In this document: in pieces, positions 36,678 to 45,202 of the stretch | How positions within the stretch are numbered: position 1 is the first letter of the stretch | Layout: every line of letters starts with the position of its first letter | Assembly (NCBI RefSeq): GCF_003254465.1 | Contig: NZ_QDFI01000010.1 | Span: 1 to 64,000 of the forward strand | Direction of reading: 5' to 3' | DNA from: Meridianimarinicoccus zhengii | GTDB taxonomy: Bacteria; Pseudomonadota; Alphaproteobacteria; Rhodobacterales; Rhodobacteraceae | DNA: 64,000 bases | The notes under the pieces: model-generated | What the model was told of the DNA's origin: nothing | Databases searched by the model: none | What the model saw: only the letters and a program-made list of their open reading frames with translations | Position numbers and translations under genes: made by a program

Positions 36678-38135
36678 TCAGAACGACCCGAAGACCGCGC
36701 CCAGCCCGATGACGACCGCCAGCGCCAGAAGCGCACCCAGAACCGCGACCATCACGATGTCGAAGTAACTTTCCCGGTGCGTGCATCCGCACACCGCCAG
36801 CATCGTGACCACCGCGCCGTTATGGGGCAGGCTGTCGAGCGTGCCCGAGGATATCACCGCCACGCGGTGCAGCAGCGACGGATCGATCCCAGCCCCGTTG
36901 GCGAGGTCCAGATATGTCGGCCCCAGCGCCTGCAACGCGATGGTCATGCCGCCCGAGGCCGATCCGGTCAGCGCGGCAAGGATGTTCGTGGCCAGCGCCA
37001 GCGACACCAGAAGCCCGCCCTGGATGCCCAGCACCCAGTCCTGCACGAGCGCGAAGGCAGGCATCGCCGCGACGACCGCGCCGAAACCCACAAGGCTCGC
37101 CACGCTCAGGATCGGCAGCACGGACGCCGTGGCGCCCGCATCGATGCTGTTGCGCAGCGCCGGGAAGCGGCGGAAATTGAGCGCCACGAGCACGAGGATC
37201 GCCGCCAGCAGCGCCACGGCCACCGACCAGATGCCGCCCACCGCGGCCAGCGAACTGCCGCCCCATTCGGGCAGCGCCAGAAAATCGGTGTCGAGGCGCG
37301 GCAGCACGCCCTGCGACACGACCAGGTTCACCGTCACCACCGTGATCAGCGGCAGGATCGCGACCGCGAAGGGCGGCCGGGATGCCGCCTTCTCGCCGCT
37401 GTCGATCTCGGCCGGGTCGAATTCCCGCGCCGTCGTCGCCACTTCGCGCAGCATCACGGGATCGGTCGCATCCAGCCCCGCCGCCGGACCGCCCGCCCGT
37501 GCGAAGCCTTCGCCCGCCCGGCGCGCCCGGTTCTCACGCAAGTTCAGCCACCATAGCCCGAATCCGAACATCACCAGCGCCGCGATGATGCCCAGCCCGG
37601 GCGCCGCGAAGGGCGTGGTGCCGAAAAACGGCGTCGGGATGGCGTTCTGGATGGCGGGCGTGCCGGGCAGGGCCGACATGGTGAATGTCGACGTGCCAAG
37701 CGCCACCGCCGCGGGCAGCAGCCGCCGGGGCACGGCGCCCGCGCGGAACAGCGCCACGCCCATCGGCGCCAGCACGAAGAACGCCACGAACAGGCTCACG
37801 CCGCCATAGGTGACCATCGCGCCGGCCAGCACCACGGCAAGGATCGCGCGGCTCGGCCCCAGCTTCAGCGTCATGTAGTCGGCGATGGCCCCGACCGACC
37901 CGGAATCGTCCATCAGCTTGCCGAACAGCGCACCAAGCAGGAACAGCGGAAAGAACTGCGCCACGAACCCGGCCGCGGCGGGCATGAATGTCTGTGTCCA
38001 GTGCGCCAGCAGCGGTTCGGCCGAGAATGCCGCCGCCACCATGGCCGCCAGCGGCGCCAGCAGAAGGATGGTCCAGCCCCGGAAAGCCAGCGCCATCAGA
38101 ATCGTCAGACCGGCAAGGATACCCAGAAGCCCCAT
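36678..38135 (-). CDS. GntP family permease (gluconate/3-hydroxybutyrate type)
   Basis: A 485-residue inner-membrane transporter with about 12 hydrophobic segments. Family text includes the opening MGLLGILAGLTILMALAFRG, GGVSLFVAFFVLAPMGVALF and the C-terminal TGSASGGMTIALQALGP and GTLDSLPHNGAVVTMLAVCG. The last two are the paired hairpin motifs of GntP/CitMHS carriers, and the SLPHNGA signature is common in permeases annotated as D-beta-hydroxybutyrate carriers. It is four bases downstream of the patatin gene, so the two form a unit; in related bacteria such pairs often accompany hydroxybutyrate metabolism (from memory). Confidence 0.88.
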   Translation of the reverse strand: MGLLGILAGLTILMALAFRGWTILLLAPLAAMVAAAFSAEPLLAHWTQTFMPAAAGFVAQFFPLFLLGALFGKLMDDSGSVGAIADYMTLKLGPSRAILAVVLAGAMVTYGGVSLFVAFFVLAPMGVALFRAGAVPRRLLPAAVALGTSTFTMSALPGTPAIQNAIPTPFFGTTPFAAPGLGIIAALVMFGFGLWWLNLRENRARRAGEGFARAGGPAAGLDATDPVMLREVATTAREFDPAEIDSGEKAASRPPFAVAILPLITVVTVNLVVSQGVLPRLDTDFLALPEWGGSSLAAVGGIWSVAVALLAAILVLVALNFRRFPALRNSIDAGATASVLPILSVASLVGFGAVVAAMPAFALVQDWVLGIQGGLLVSLALATNILAALTGSASGGMTIALQALGPTYLDLANGAGIDPSLLHRVAVISSGTLDSLPHNGAVVTMLAVCGCTHRESYFDIVMVAVLGALLALAVVIGLGAVFGSF

Positions 38136-38139
38136 GGCG

Positions 38140-39192
38140 TCAGATCTCCTCGAGCAAGGTGTTGATGTCGAAGGTCTCGCGCACACCGACATCTGGCAGA
38201 TGCGCCCGCCCGAAATCGATGGCGGCACGGCGGCCTTCCTCGAACAGCATTTCAAGGAACGGCCATTCGGCGTTGAGCTTCGACGAATGCCCCAGGTCCA
38301 CCATCAGGTCGGATGTGATCCGGTGCAGCCGCATTTCCCGCCACAGCCGCGCCGTGCCGTTGCCCGGATCGATGACCTGCCGCAGCAGGGCCATCATCTG
38401 CAATTCCTTCAGAAGCTGTCCGTTGAACGAGATCTCGTTCAGGCGGCTGGCGATGTCGCGCGCGCTGCGCGGGGTCTCGGCCCGCAGAACCGGGTTGATC
38501 TGCACGAGGAACGTGTCGTTGCTGTCGCATTCCTGCACCAGCGGCGTCATCATCGGGTTGCCCGCGTAGCCGCCGTCCCAATAGGGCACGCCGTCGATTT
38601 CCACCGCCTGGAACAGCGAGGGCAGGCACGCCGAGGCGAGCAGCACATCGGCGGTGATCTCGTGCTTGCGGAACACGCGCCCATGCCCGGTATGCACGTT
38701 GGTCGCCGTGATGAAGAGCTTCACCGGACCTTCCGCCAGCGCAGGAAAATCGATCAGGTCTTCAAGGATGCCATGCAGCGGATTGCCCGCCATGCCGCCC
38801 ATGTCATAGGGCGACACCAGCCGCGCCATAAGGTCCATCGCCACGAAGGCAGGCGAATTGTCGAGACTCCAACTGCCGGTAAGCATTTCCCATGGGCCGC
38901 GCCGGAACGGGCTGAAGCGCGCCGCGTCGGATGTCTTGCGCCAGAAGGCATGCAGCATCTCGCGCGCGGTCTGCCGCCCGCCGCTGGCCATGCCCGCCGC
39001 AAGGATCGCGGCATTCATTGCTCCGGCCGAGGTGCCGGAGATGCCTTCGATCGTCATCCACTCCTCTTCAAGCAGACGGTCGAGCACGCCCCAGGTGAAC
39101 GCGCCATGCGCGCCGCCGCCCTGCAGGGCGAGATCGATCAGCAGCGGCGGGCCATCGCGGCGTTTCGCGAGTTCAGGAGAAACGTCAGTCAT
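38140..39192 (-). CDS. Patatin-like phospholipase family protein
   Basis: A 350-residue patatin-fold hydrolase. The glycine-rich oxyanion motif LALQGGGAHGAFTWGVLD, the nucleophile elbow GISGTSAGAMNA (Ser in GTSAG) and the catalytic Asp in YWDGGYAGNP are all present, so the Ser-Asp dyad is intact. It lacks a signal peptide. Predicted activity is acyl-ester hydrolysis of phospholipids or, given its pairing with a GntP permease, handling of polyhydroxybutyrate or hydroxyacyl esters. It begins MTDVSPELAKRRD and is divergent from the antiporter operon. Confidence 0.88.
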   Translation of the reverse strand: MTDVSPELAKRRDGPPLLIDLALQGGGAHGAFTWGVLDRLLEEEWMTIEGISGTSAGAMNAAILAAGMASGGRQTAREMLHAFWRKTSDAARFSPFRRGPWEMLTGSWSLDNSPAFVAMDLMARLVSPYDMGGMAGNPLHGILEDLIDFPALAEGPVKLFITATNVHTGHGRVFRKHEITADVLLASACLPSLFQAVEIDGVPYWDGGYAGNPMMTPLVQECDSNDTFLVQINPVLRAETPRSARDIASRLNEISFNGQLLKELQMMALLRQVIDPGNGTARLWREMRLHRITSDLMVDLGHSSKLNAEWPFLEMLFEEGRRAAIDFGRAHLPDVGVRETFDINTLLEEI

Positions 39193-39617
39193 GGCTGAAT
39201 ATCCTTGTGGGCGTGGCGCCGCGCACCGGAGTCGGGATGCGGGCCTTCACGGAAGATGTGGGAATTGTCAGGCAGGATGCGGCGAATGCCGACGCGCGCC
39301 CGGATCGCGCCGGGGGCATGCGCACATGATGCGAACGGCCCGTATGGCGGCAATCCCGTCACGACAGCTTGCTCGCGCATTTTCATCACAGGACCTGCAC
39401 CATGCGGCGGCGCGCGGCAATGCCGCGCCGCAGCGACACGTTTCTCTTAGGGAGCGGCCGCAGGGAAAGCAAACGCAACGTAAGGACAAATCGGCGCAGC
39501 GCAGGTCAACCGGGGTGCGGCGGGACCGCTGCGGCATTGCGGTCCATTCGCCACGTTGCCCCGGCCCGCGGCATTTGCCAACAAGGGGTCGACACAACGG
39601 ATCAAGGGGAACGGCCA
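39193..39617. other. Divergent intergenic region, patatin / antiporter operon
   Basis: A 425-base stretch with no gene I can support. Short frames here (for example a 66-codon minus-strand frame near 39.2-39.4 kb) lack ribosome sites or recognisable text. It contains a 17-base dyad GCGCGGCAATGCCGCGC (39412-39428) and must hold the promoters of both flanking units, but no clear sigma-70 hexamers were found. Confidence 0.5.
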
Positions 39618-40133
39618 ATGCACCCGGACGGACGTGGCACGTATTGGCGCGGTGCAATCGGGCTTTGGGCCGTGCTCCTTGTCATCTGGGCCGCGGTGAA
39701 CGGGAGCCTTGCACCGGTTGTCATGGTCGCCGGACTGGCGGTGACGGGCGCCATCGCCCTGCCCCTGTGCCGCACGGCGACCCCGTGGACCGACCTTCGC
39801 CTGGGACCGCGTGCCATCCTCGGTTTCCTGCGTTACACCGCGATCTTCCTGCGCGAGATGGTCCGGGCCAATCTTGGCGTGATGCGCGTCGTCTATGCCC
39901 CGCGCATCGACATCCGGCCCGGCATCGTGCCGACCCGCGTGGAACTGACCGCGCCCATGGCGCGCTTCGTGCTGGCGAACACCGTGTCGCTGACACCAGG
40001 TTCGCTCGTGCTGGAGCTGAAGGACGAATCGCTGTCTGTCCATCTGCTCGACCGCACGACCACGGATGTCGACATCAACACCGCCGCCGTGTCCGGCGCG
40101 TTCCAGCCTGCCCTTGCGAGGACCTTTGGCTGA
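39618..40133 (+). CDS. mnhE: Na+/H+ antiporter subunit E (MnhE/MrpE; MbhA-like)
   Basis: A 171-residue membrane subunit with two or three N-terminal helices and a soluble C-terminal domain. Family text is visible in FLRYTAIFLREMVRANLGVM and LANTVSLTPGSLVLELKDES, the classic ITLTPGT-like MrpE motif. AAGGGGA precedes the ATG. It is first of seven tightly coupled genes encoding an Mrp/Mbh-type cation/proton antiporter complex in the inner membrane. Its stop overlaps the next gene's TTG start region. Confidence 0.92.
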   Translation: MHPDGRGTYWRGAIGLWAVLLVIWAAVNGSLAPVVMVAGLAVTGAIALPLCRTATPWTDLRLGPRAILGFLRYTAIFLREMVRANLGVMRVVYAPRIDIRPGIVPTRVELTAPMARFVLANTVSLTPGSLVLELKDESLSVHLLDRTTTDVDINTAAVSGAFQPALARTFG

Positions 40134-40386
40134 TCTCTTCCTCAGGATCGCCATGGTGCTGGTCTTCTTCAGCATCGTGTTCGCCGTGATCCGGCTGGCG
40201 ATCGGGCGCACGCTGCTTGACCGCGTGGTGGCGATGGACGTGCTGACGATCACCACGATCTCGCTGATCGCGGTTTATGCCCATGTCGCGGACCGGTTCG
40301 TCTATCTGGACGTGGCGCTGGTCTATGGGCTGCTGAGCTTCCTGTCGGTGCTTGCGGTCGCGCGCTTCATGCATCGGGGATTGTGA
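40126..40386 (+). CDS. mnhF: Na+/H+ antiporter subunit F (MnhF/MrpF)
   Basis: An 86-residue protein with three hydrophobic helices. The core RLAIGRTLLDRVVAMDVLTI matches the MrpF motif (GPTxxDRVxAxD). I selected a TTG start (LADLFLRIAMVL) overlapping the end of mnhE by eight bases, because it restores the usual family length; an ATG nine codons later with AGGA upstream is an alternative. It is part of the antiporter complex. Confidence 0.88.
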   Translation: MADLFLRIAMVLVFFSIVFAVIRLAIGRTLLDRVVAMDVLTITTISLIAVYAHVADRFVYLDVALVYGLLSFLSVLAVARFMHRGL

Positions 40387-40635
40387 ATGCTCGAAGCGAT
40401 GATCCTGCTCGTCTGTGCCTGCATCCTCGTCAGCGGCGTGCTGGCGATGGTGCTGGAAAACCTACTGGCGGCCATCGTCAGCGGCGGGCTTGCCAGCCTG
40501 TTCGCCGCGTTGTCCTTCCTGCTACTGGCCGCACCGGACGTGGCCATGGCCGAAGCGGCCATCGGATCGGGGCTGGCGACGTTCATCTTTCTCTACGCCC
40601 TGCGCAAGACCGGCTATGGGAAGGACGGCGGATGA
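40387..40635 (+). CDS. MbhD/DUF4040-type antiporter subunit (detached MrpA C-terminal part)
   Basis: An 82-residue, three-helix protein. APDVAMAEAAIGSGLATFIF matches the DUF4040/MbhD motif found as the penultimate domain of MrpA and as a free subunit in membrane-bound hydrogenase (MBH) and related complexes. Its ATG directly follows the mnhF stop and its stop overlaps the mnhG start (ATGA). Its presence as a separate gene is evidence that MrpA is split here. Confidence 0.85.
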   Translation: MLEAMILLVCACILVSGVLAMVLENLLAAIVSGGLASLFAALSFLLLAAPDVAMAEAAIGSGLATFIFLYALRKTGYGKDGG

Positions 40636-40943
40636 CCGAACTTGCCGGAAGCCTGTTCATCCTGCTCGGGTCGGTGTTCCTGTTCTCGGCGGGACTGGGG
40701 CTTCTGCGGATGCCGGACGCCTTCACCCGCATCCAGGCGGGCACCAAGGCCACGACGCTGGGCGCGACGCTGATCATGGTCGGGCTGGCAATCCATCACC
40801 CCGGCTGGACCTTCAAGCTGTTGCTGATCGTGTATTTCGTCTTCGTCGGAAACCCCGTGTCATCCCACGCACTGGCGCGGTCGGGCCACAAGACCGGCAC
40901 GCCGATGTGGCGCGGACGCGGCAGGCCGGAGACGCGGGATTGA
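40632..40943 (+). CDS. mnhG: Na+/H+ antiporter subunit G (MnhG/MrpG)
   Basis: A 103-residue subunit with three helices. The text GSVFLFSAGLGLLRMPDAFT followed by RIQAGTKATTLGATLIM is the MrpG signature (LRFPDxxxRxHAATKAxTLG). It is coupled to the upstream subunit by ATGA and overlaps the next gene by one base (TGATG). Confidence 0.92.
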   Translation: MTELAGSLFILLGSVFLFSAGLGLLRMPDAFTRIQAGTKATTLGATLIMVGLAIHHPGWTFKLLLIVYFVFVGNPVSSHALARSGHKTGTPMWRGRGRPETRD

Positions 40944-41629
40944 TGCGCGCCCTGGCCGCCTGTGCCATCCTCGCAGGACTGGCGGGTGTCTTTGGACTGG
41001 TCGTCGCGTCCCATGCCGAACCGGCGGCGCTGCGCCCGCTTGCGGCTGCCTATGTCCGCGCCAGCGTCGAGGAACTCACCACGCCGAATGTCATCACCGG
41101 CATCCTGATGGCCTATCGCAGCTTCGACACGCTGGGCGAGGTGGCGGTGCTCTACATGGTCGCGGCAAGTCTTGGCCTGCTGTTGCAGCCCATCGGCGAC
41201 CATGGCGGCGGGCCGACCGAACCGCGGCTTCATCCCGGCGAGATCGTGGAAAGCGGCAAACAGGTCCTGTTCCCGATGATACTGACCTTCGGCGCTTATG
41301 TCATTGCCAATGGGCACCTGTCGGCGGGCGGGGGGTTTCAGGGCGGGGCGATCCTGGCATCCGGCGTGATGCTGCTGATGATCGCCAATCCGGACGCCGC
41401 CATAAATGTCGCCGCCCTCGGCCTGCTGGAATCCGCCGTGGGCGTGCTGTTCGTCGCCATCGGCATTCTCGGGATGATCCATGCGGGCGGGTTTCTCGAC
41501 CCGCGCATCCTGCCCGCGGGCACGCTTGGCGATTTCGTCAGCGCGGGCGCGATCCCGCTGACCTCGGCGCTTCTGGGCATCAAGGTCGGCGCGGAACTCT
41601 CTGTGATTCTTCAGAAATTCCGAAGCTGA
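40943..41629 (+). CDS. MbhE-MnhB fusion subunit of the cation antiporter
   Basis: A 228-residue membrane protein with two recognisable parts. Residues ~35-85 (VEELTTPNVITGILMAYRSF then DTLGEVAVLYMVAASLGLLL) match the MbhE-type domain, normally the extreme C-terminus of MrpA. Residues ~95-228 (VLFPMILTFGAYVIANGHLS, AGGGFQGGAILASGVMLLMI) are MnhB/MrpB, with the GHxxPGGGFxxG-like motif. Together with the free MbhD-like subunit this accounts for both MrpA C-terminal domains. It starts by TGATG coupling from mnhG. Confidence 0.85.
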   Translation: MRALAACAILAGLAGVFGLVVASHAEPAALRPLAAAYVRASVEELTTPNVITGILMAYRSFDTLGEVAVLYMVAASLGLLLQPIGDHGGGPTEPRLHPGEIVESGKQVLFPMILTFGAYVIANGHLSAGGGFQGGAILASGVMLLMIANPDAAINVAALGLLESAVGVLFVAIGILGMIHAGGFLDPRILPAGTLGDFVSAGAIPLTSALLGIKVGAELSVILQKFRS

Positions 41630-41645
41630 GCAGGGCGGGACGCGC

Positions 41646-42017
41646 ATGACGGTCTTCCCCGTGTCCACAGTGCTGATGGCGACCGGGTTCGGGCTGATCC
41701 TGATCGGGCTTGCCGGGGTACTGCTGCACCGCAACGTCCTGCGCATGATCATCGGCTTCGGGCTGATGGACAGCGGCGTCGCCATCGTGCTGGTGGCAAC
41801 CGGCTATGTCACCGGCGGCACCGCACCGATCATCGATGCGGACCTGTCGGCCGGGGATGCGACCGCCCGCGTGGTCGATCCGGTGCCCTCTGCCCTGACC
41901 GTCACGGCCATCGTGATCGGCTTGGCAGTGACGGCGGTCATGCTGGCCTATGCGATCCGGCTCTATCGCACGCACGGGACGCTAGACATACGCGCCTTGC
42001 GGGATTCGCGGGGATGA
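41646..42017 (+). CDS. mnhC: Na+/H+ antiporter subunit C (MnhC/MrpC, NuoK-like)
   Basis: A 123-residue NuoK-like subunit with three helices: FGLILIGLAGVLLHRNVLRM, IIGFGLMDSGVAIVLVATGY and TAIVIGLAVTAVMLAYAIRL. The last is the TAIVIGxAxTA motif of MrpC, with DPVPSALTVTAIV just before it. It overlaps the next gene by four bases. Confidence 0.92.
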   Translation: MTVFPVSTVLMATGFGLILIGLAGVLLHRNVLRMIIGFGLMDSGVAIVLVATGYVTGGTAPIIDADLSAGDATARVVDPVPSALTVTAIVIGLAVTAVMLAYAIRLYRTHGTLDIRALRDSRG

Positions 42018-45000
42018 TGGCGCTGCTGAGCGGGTTGTTCCAGCCGATGGGCATCTTCCTGTTCGGGATCGGTGGCGGGTTCCTGATCCCGATCCTCCAT
42101 CGACTGGGCAAACCGTGGCTCCATGGCGGTTTCGCGCTGTTTCTGCTGGGACTGACGCTTTCGAGCCTCGTGCCGCTGCTCGTCGTGCTGCGCGACGGCG
42201 TGCCGCTGGAAATCCTGACCGCGGGGGCCACCCCCCCGCTGGCGATCAACCTGCGCTTCGGGCTGGCGGAAGGCGCCGTCGCTGCCAGCGTCAATGTCGT
42301 GGCGTGCCTGCTGGCGATGGCACTTTGGGACCGGCTGCGTGGCAACCACGTGGCGCTCCTGCTGTTCCTGATCCTGACCATGGGCATCAACGGGATGATC
42401 CTGACCCGCGACGCGTTCAACCTGTTCGTATTCCTCGAAATCGTGTCCATCGGTACCTACGGATTGCTCGGGCTGGGCACATCGCGCGCAGCGGTGCAGG
42501 CGGCGATGAAATACGTCATGGCCACGGTCATCGCGTCCATGGTCTTCCTGCTGGGGACGGGGTTGATTTACCAGGCGACCGGGCATCTCAACATCGACCT
42601 TCTGCTCGCCGGGCGCGACGCCTTGGGCGCGCCCATCGCCGCGGTCGGAGTCGCGTTGATGCTCGGCTGCCTGCTGCTGGAGCTGAAGCCCTTCCCGGCC
42701 AATGGCTGGGCACTTGACGTCTACGAAACCGCGCCGCCCGCGCTGGCCGCATTCCTGTCGGTCTGCGCCTCGGCCGGGATGATCTTCGCCTTCGCAAAGC
42801 TGCTGCCGCTCTTCCCGGACTATCTGGGCTTCATCACGGCGTCGGCGGCCCTGACCTTCCTGCTGTCCAACCTGATCGGGCTGCGCCAGGACAGTCCCGG
42901 GCGGCTGCTTGGCTATTCGTCCATCGGACAGATGGCGCTTCTGGTGCTGGCGCTGGCCGTGCTGACCGGTATGGGGGCTGAGGACGCGCTGCCCTTCGTC
43001 GTCTTCGGGCTGTTCGTCAATCACCTTCTTTCCAAGGCGGGGCTGTTCGTGCTGGCCGGGGCGCTGGGTCCGGGGGGCGTGGGTATCGCCCGCGGGCTGG
43101 GACGCCGACCCGGGCTTGCGGTGCTGCTGGCCCTGTTCGTGATCGCCATTTGCGGCCTGCCGCCATTTCCGGGGTTCTGGGCCAAGTGGGATCTGGTGAT
43201 GCACCTGGCGATGGATGGGCGGACCGGGCTGATCGCGGTGGTTCTGGCGGGTTCGCTGCTGGAGGCCGCGTATCTCTTCCGCTGGTTTCTCCGGGCCCTT
43301 GCCCCGAACGACGATCACGCGTTCCCCCCGACCCCGGCACATGTGATGGTCCCGCTCGTGGCGCTTGCGGCCCTGCTCATGATATCGGGGCTTGCCTGTG
43401 CCATACTGACGGGGACCGCGACCCCCGTCACGCTTGCGCCACTCGCGGTCGGGGCCGCGCTTGCAACTCTCGGGCAGGTCGTGCGCGGCCGTGTGCTTGG
43501 CGCGGTGACCCTTGCGACCATCGCGGCGACCGGGTGGTGGCTGCCGATGCCGGACGGCATCCCCGGCCTTTTCGCGCCGCTGCTGCTGGCGGGCGGTCTT
43601 GTGATCGCCCTGTCAGGGCTGGCGCAGGACGCCCCCGGCAGGTTGCAGTACCCCATGCTTGCGGTGCTGCTTCTGGCGTTGCAGGCCGTGCTGCGGGTGG
43701 AAACGGGGCTCGAATTCTACCTCGCGTGGGAATTCGTCGCGCTGGCCGCGTTCTTCCTGATCACGCAGCGCCCGCAGGCCCTGAATCCGGCACTGATGTT
43801 CCTGATGTTCTCGCTGGTTGCGGCTTTCCTGTTGCTGGCCGGGTTCGCGCAACTCGCGGCCCTGTCGGGAACGCAAGTGCTTGCGGGGCTCGACATTGCA
43901 CATCCCGCGGCGCTGCCCGGCCTCGTACTGATGGCCGCCGGGTTGCTGGTGAAGGGCGCGGCGCTCGGGCCGCATGTCTGGCTCCCCGAGGCGCATGCCG
44001 AAGCGCCGGGCGAGGTGTCGGCGCAATTGTCTGCCGTGGTCACCAAGGGCGCAATGTTCGGGCTGCTGGCAGGCGGCTACGCGGTGATCCGCGCCGGAGG
44101 CGTCGATGTCTCCCACGCGCTGGCGTGGATCGGCATGGCAACCACCCTTGGCGGCGCGCTCATGGCGCTGGCGCAGACCGACGCGAAACGGCTTCTCGCG
44201 TATTCCAGCATGAGCCAGCTTGGCTACATCGTTCTGGCAATCGCGCTGATGGGGCATCTCGGTTGGGTCACGGCGCTTTACGTCGTCGCCAACCACATGC
44301 TGGTGAAGGGCATCCTGTTCCTTGCGGTCGCCGGTGTCGTGCTGCGCACCGGGACGCGGCGGCTTGACGGATGGGGCGGGCTGGCAGGGGCAATGCCGCT
44401 GACCTGCGCGACCGTGACGATTGCATTGCTGGCGATGGCCGGTCTGCCGCCGCTCATGGGCTTCGGCGGCAAGTGGCTGCTTCTGTCCGCTTTGGTGGAC
44501 AAGGGCTGGACAGGGCTTGCCATCGCCGGGGCAATCGCGACGTTCCTCGGGCTGTGGTACATGCTCCGTCTCTTTGCGGCGATGGTGATGGGCCCGCCGG
44601 ACTCCTCGCCCGCGCGGCTGGGCGAAGCGCCCGCGCTGTTGCTTGTCCCGCAGCTGCTGCTGGTCATCGGGATCGGGGTCATGACCTTTCTTCCCAAGAC
44701 GCTGATGGGGCCGGTTTCCGCCGCCATCGACCCGGACTTCGCCACGACCCTTGTCTGGGAAGGCCGGTCGCTAGAGGCGATCTATGCCGCGTGGTGGCCC
44801 ATGCCCACGATGCTTGCCGCCCTGGGGGCATCCATGGTGCTGGCCGTCCTCTGGCTTGCGGTCGGGCTGACGGGGCGCACGGCGACCGGGCTGCGAGCGG
44901 TGCTCGTGACGGCGCGTCCGCTGCCCGCATGGGCGATGCCGCCACTGGCCATGCGCGGATGGGCCGGGATGTGGCGGGCGGCCCATGATGCCGCCGACGG

Positions 45001-45100
45001 GGCGCGGCGCGTCTATTCCGGCGACGGGCAGGTCTACCTGATGCTGGTGCTGGGGTATATTCTTGCCGTATTTGCGGCTGGACAGATCGCGCCATCCTGA
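42014..45100 (+). CDS. Double antiporter-like subunit: two MrpD/NuoN-type domains fused
   Basis: A 1028-residue polytopic protein, roughly twice the MrpD length (~500). Both halves are complete proton-antiporter-like domains and keep the charged residues known to carry protons in Mrp and complex I. Half 1: FVFLEIVSIG (Glu142), LELKPFPANGWA (Lys225), NHLLSKAGLF (Lys341), FWAKWDL (Lys391). Half 2: LAWEFVALAA (Glu573), LLVKGAALGPHVWLPEAHAE (Lys647), NHMLVKGILF (Lys765), GFGGKWLL (Lys820). No stop or start separates the halves. The second half resembles the antiporter part of MrpA/MrpD and so supplies the module missing because no full MrpA is present. It ends the operon. Confidence 0.9.
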   Translation: MMALLSGLFQPMGIFLFGIGGGFLIPILHRLGKPWLHGGFALFLLGLTLSSLVPLLVVLRDGVPLEILTAGATPPLAINLRFGLAEGAVAASVNVVACLLAMALWDRLRGNHVALLLFLILTMGINGMILTRDAFNLFVFLEIVSIGTYGLLGLGTSRAAVQAAMKYVMATVIASMVFLLGTGLIYQATGHLNIDLLLAGRDALGAPIAAVGVALMLGCLLLELKPFPANGWALDVYETAPPALAAFLSVCASAGMIFAFAKLLPLFPDYLGFITASAALTFLLSNLIGLRQDSPGRLLGYSSIGQMALLVLALAVLTGMGAEDALPFVVFGLFVNHLLSKAGLFVLAGALGPGGVGIARGLGRRPGLAVLLALFVIAICGLPPFPGFWAKWDLVMHLAMDGRTGLIAVVLAGSLLEAAYLFRWFLRALAPNDDHAFPPTPAHVMVPLVALAALLMISGLACAILTGTATPVTLAPLAVGAALATLGQVVRGRVLGAVTLATIAATGWWLPMPDGIPGLFAPLLLAGGLVIALSGLAQDAPGRLQYPMLAVLLLALQAVLRVETGLEFYLAWEFVALAAFFLITQRPQALNPALMFLMFSLVAAFLLLAGFAQLAALSGTQVLAGLDIAHPAALPGLVLMAAGLLVKGAALGPHVWLPEAHAEAPGEVSAQLSAVVTKGAMFGLLAGGYAVIRAGGVDVSHALAWIGMATTLGGALMALAQTDAKRLLAYSSMSQLGYIVLAIALMGHLGWVTALYVVANHMLVKGILFLAVAGVVLRTGTRRLDGWGGLAGAMPLTCATVTIALLAMAGLPPLMGFGGKWLLLSALVDKGWTGLAIAGAIATFLGLWYMLRLFAAMVMGPPDSSPARLGEAPALLLVPQLLLVIGIGVMTFLPKTLMGPVSAAIDPDFATTLVWEGRSLEAIYAAWWPMPTMLAALGASMVLAVLWLAVGLTGRTATGLRAVLVTARPLPAWAMPPLAMRGWAGMWRAAHDAADGARRVYSGDGQVYLMLVLGYILAVFAAGQIAPS

Positions 45101-45202
45101 AATGCGACCCGATGGCTTGACCTGATTTCGGGGGGCGGGCCAACCAGTGCAATCGAACGCGGGACCATAGCGTAAGCGGCCCGAAAACCTGTGGGAGATG
45201 AC

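Noticed and set aside
39189-39389. A 66-codon minus-strand frame upstream of the patatin gene
   Set aside because: No ribosome site, no recognisable sequence, and it occupies the expected promoter region of the patatin gene.
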